From Psettodes erumei (Eukaryota; Chordata; Actinopteri; Pleuronectiformes; Psettodidae), in the NCBI GenBank assembly GCA_016785225.1, contig JAFBJZ010000223.1, positions 72,001-136,000 of the forward strand: a DNA stretch of 64,000 nt, read 5' to 3'. The notes under the pieces were generated by a model. That model worked only from the letters and a program-made list of their open reading frames with translations, was not told where the DNA came from and did not search any database. Shown piece after piece: positions 63,024 through 64,000 of this stretch; the first letter of the stretch is position 1, and each line of letters opens with the position of its first letter. Made by a program: the position numbers and the translations under genes.

Positions 63024-64000
63024 ATCTGGAGGAGGTTTTAAGAGGAAGTTGCTTTGTGCTGTGATTTTTTTTTTTTTTTTTTTTTTGCAGCCAGCCCCTC
63101 GGAGGAAACTCTGTGAGCTGATGTCTGTAACTTGCACATTTTCTTTGCAAACATGCAAAATAGGCAAAAAGAAAAAAAAAAGGGAGAGAGAAGAGCGAGA
63201 CACCAATAGACAGTTGAGTACAATGAGTCAGCGAGCGGCACAGCTGTGGCACAGACCGAGAACTGAGAACCACTGAATGGAGGCTGTTGTCACAGTTTCC
63301 AGCAACCTGTAATTTGCCGTGATGGAGATTGAATTCAAAAACGGCAAAAAAAAAAAAAAAAAAAAAGATTGTATAAAGGTAAAGTGTCACTTCATGTTCA
63401 GACTGATGCTGTTGTCGTTAACGTGCACATTCATTCAGGCAGGAAGCGCGGCGTAATGACTGTGTGAAGAACGCACTCGGGCGCTGGGCCGCCTTTGTTC
63501 GGTTAGCGCTCCCCGACAAACACAATTTACAGCCGCAATCTGGAGGCTCGCACCCTGAGGCTTTGGAGCTGTGTTTACCCTCCTCTCCTCATATTGGAGG
63601 CCCATTTTTAGGGAGCCGTCATCAATCCCGCGGTTTAATTAAACGACGACGCCATGCCCACGTGTGCGCCCGGGAGTTTGTTTTTCTGCCGCTGTTTGTC
63701 TGTCTGTTCAAAACTAGTGAAGCGGGTGGAGGCACGGGCTGAGAGAGAACCCACTGACCTCTGACCTACTGTTATGAAGCAGATGATTATGTTATGGGAG
63801 GGGGGGTGTATGTGTCATATAACCGCCATCTTTGGCAGTTTTTTTTAAATTAACATTTTTAAATTTTAAATTTAATTTTTTTTAATTAAAACAATTGTTA
63901 GAACTGCAGTGTAATCACCTAATCCTTTGCAACAGAAGGAAGTAATAAAACATAATGGAAATATGAAGTATATATATATATGTGTGAAACATTGAAAAAA
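63024..64000. other. Intergenic sequence at the right edge
   Basis: Poly-T at about 63065-63086, poly-A at about 63344-63366, AT-rich tracts at 63840-63900 and a short TA run near 63970. No gene is recognised. Confidence 0.6.

Overview
The window is animal nuclear DNA, and everything points to a compact teleost fish genome, probably an acanthomorph. The evidence is fish-like versions of two vertebrate neural genes split by introns, very dense (CA)n/(GT)n microsatellites, teleost-type repeat remnants, and an 18-exon gene that fits in about 25.5 kb where the mammalian orthologue is far larger. There are no operons, CRISPR arrays or bacterial features.

Layout. 1-5154 is non-coding sequence upstream of basp1. 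5155-5803 is the coding exon of basp1 (brain acid soluble protein 1) on the + strand, with a 3' UTR of uncertain length. About 6.7-20.3 kb is intergenic: microsatellites, a teleost-type repeat remnant, a CpG-rich promoter-like patch at 11.7-12.0 kb with no gene I can attach to it, and three of the window's RFX X-box palindromes between 18.2 and 19.1 kb. 21009-46526 on the - strand is adcy8, the Ca2+/calmodulin-stimulated adenylyl cyclase type 8. I placed all 18 coding exons with matching phases at every junction. The two genes are convergent (tail to tail). 46.5-48 kb is the GC-rich adcy8 promoter region with a perfect palindromic CRE. At 49.3-49.7 kb there is a CpG/ETS promoter-like patch with good splice donors leaving in both directions. 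50-64 kb is an intergenic stretch of simple repeats, AT-rich unique sequence, a degenerate repeat tail and one tRNA-derived SINE with an A23 tail.

Function. basp1 encodes a myristoylated membrane protein of growing axons. adcy8 makes cAMP in response to Ca2+/calmodulin at neuronal membranes. They share neural expression but nothing here shows that they work together.

Most unusual observations. (1) adcy8 intron 11 ends in a 447-nt stretch whose transcribed strand contains no adenine, abutting the 3' splice site. A normal branch-point A must therefore lie more than 450 nt from the acceptor. An upstream acceptor exactly 459 nt away would add the tract in frame as a poly-Phe/Ser insert. (2) The annotated start of adcy8 and the conserved calmodulin-binding region of exon 1 lie in different frames, separated by an (AGC)n(GGC)n run. 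(3) The divergent ETS promoter-like patch at 49.4 kb predicts spliced transcripts on both strands. (4) RFX X-box palindromes recur.
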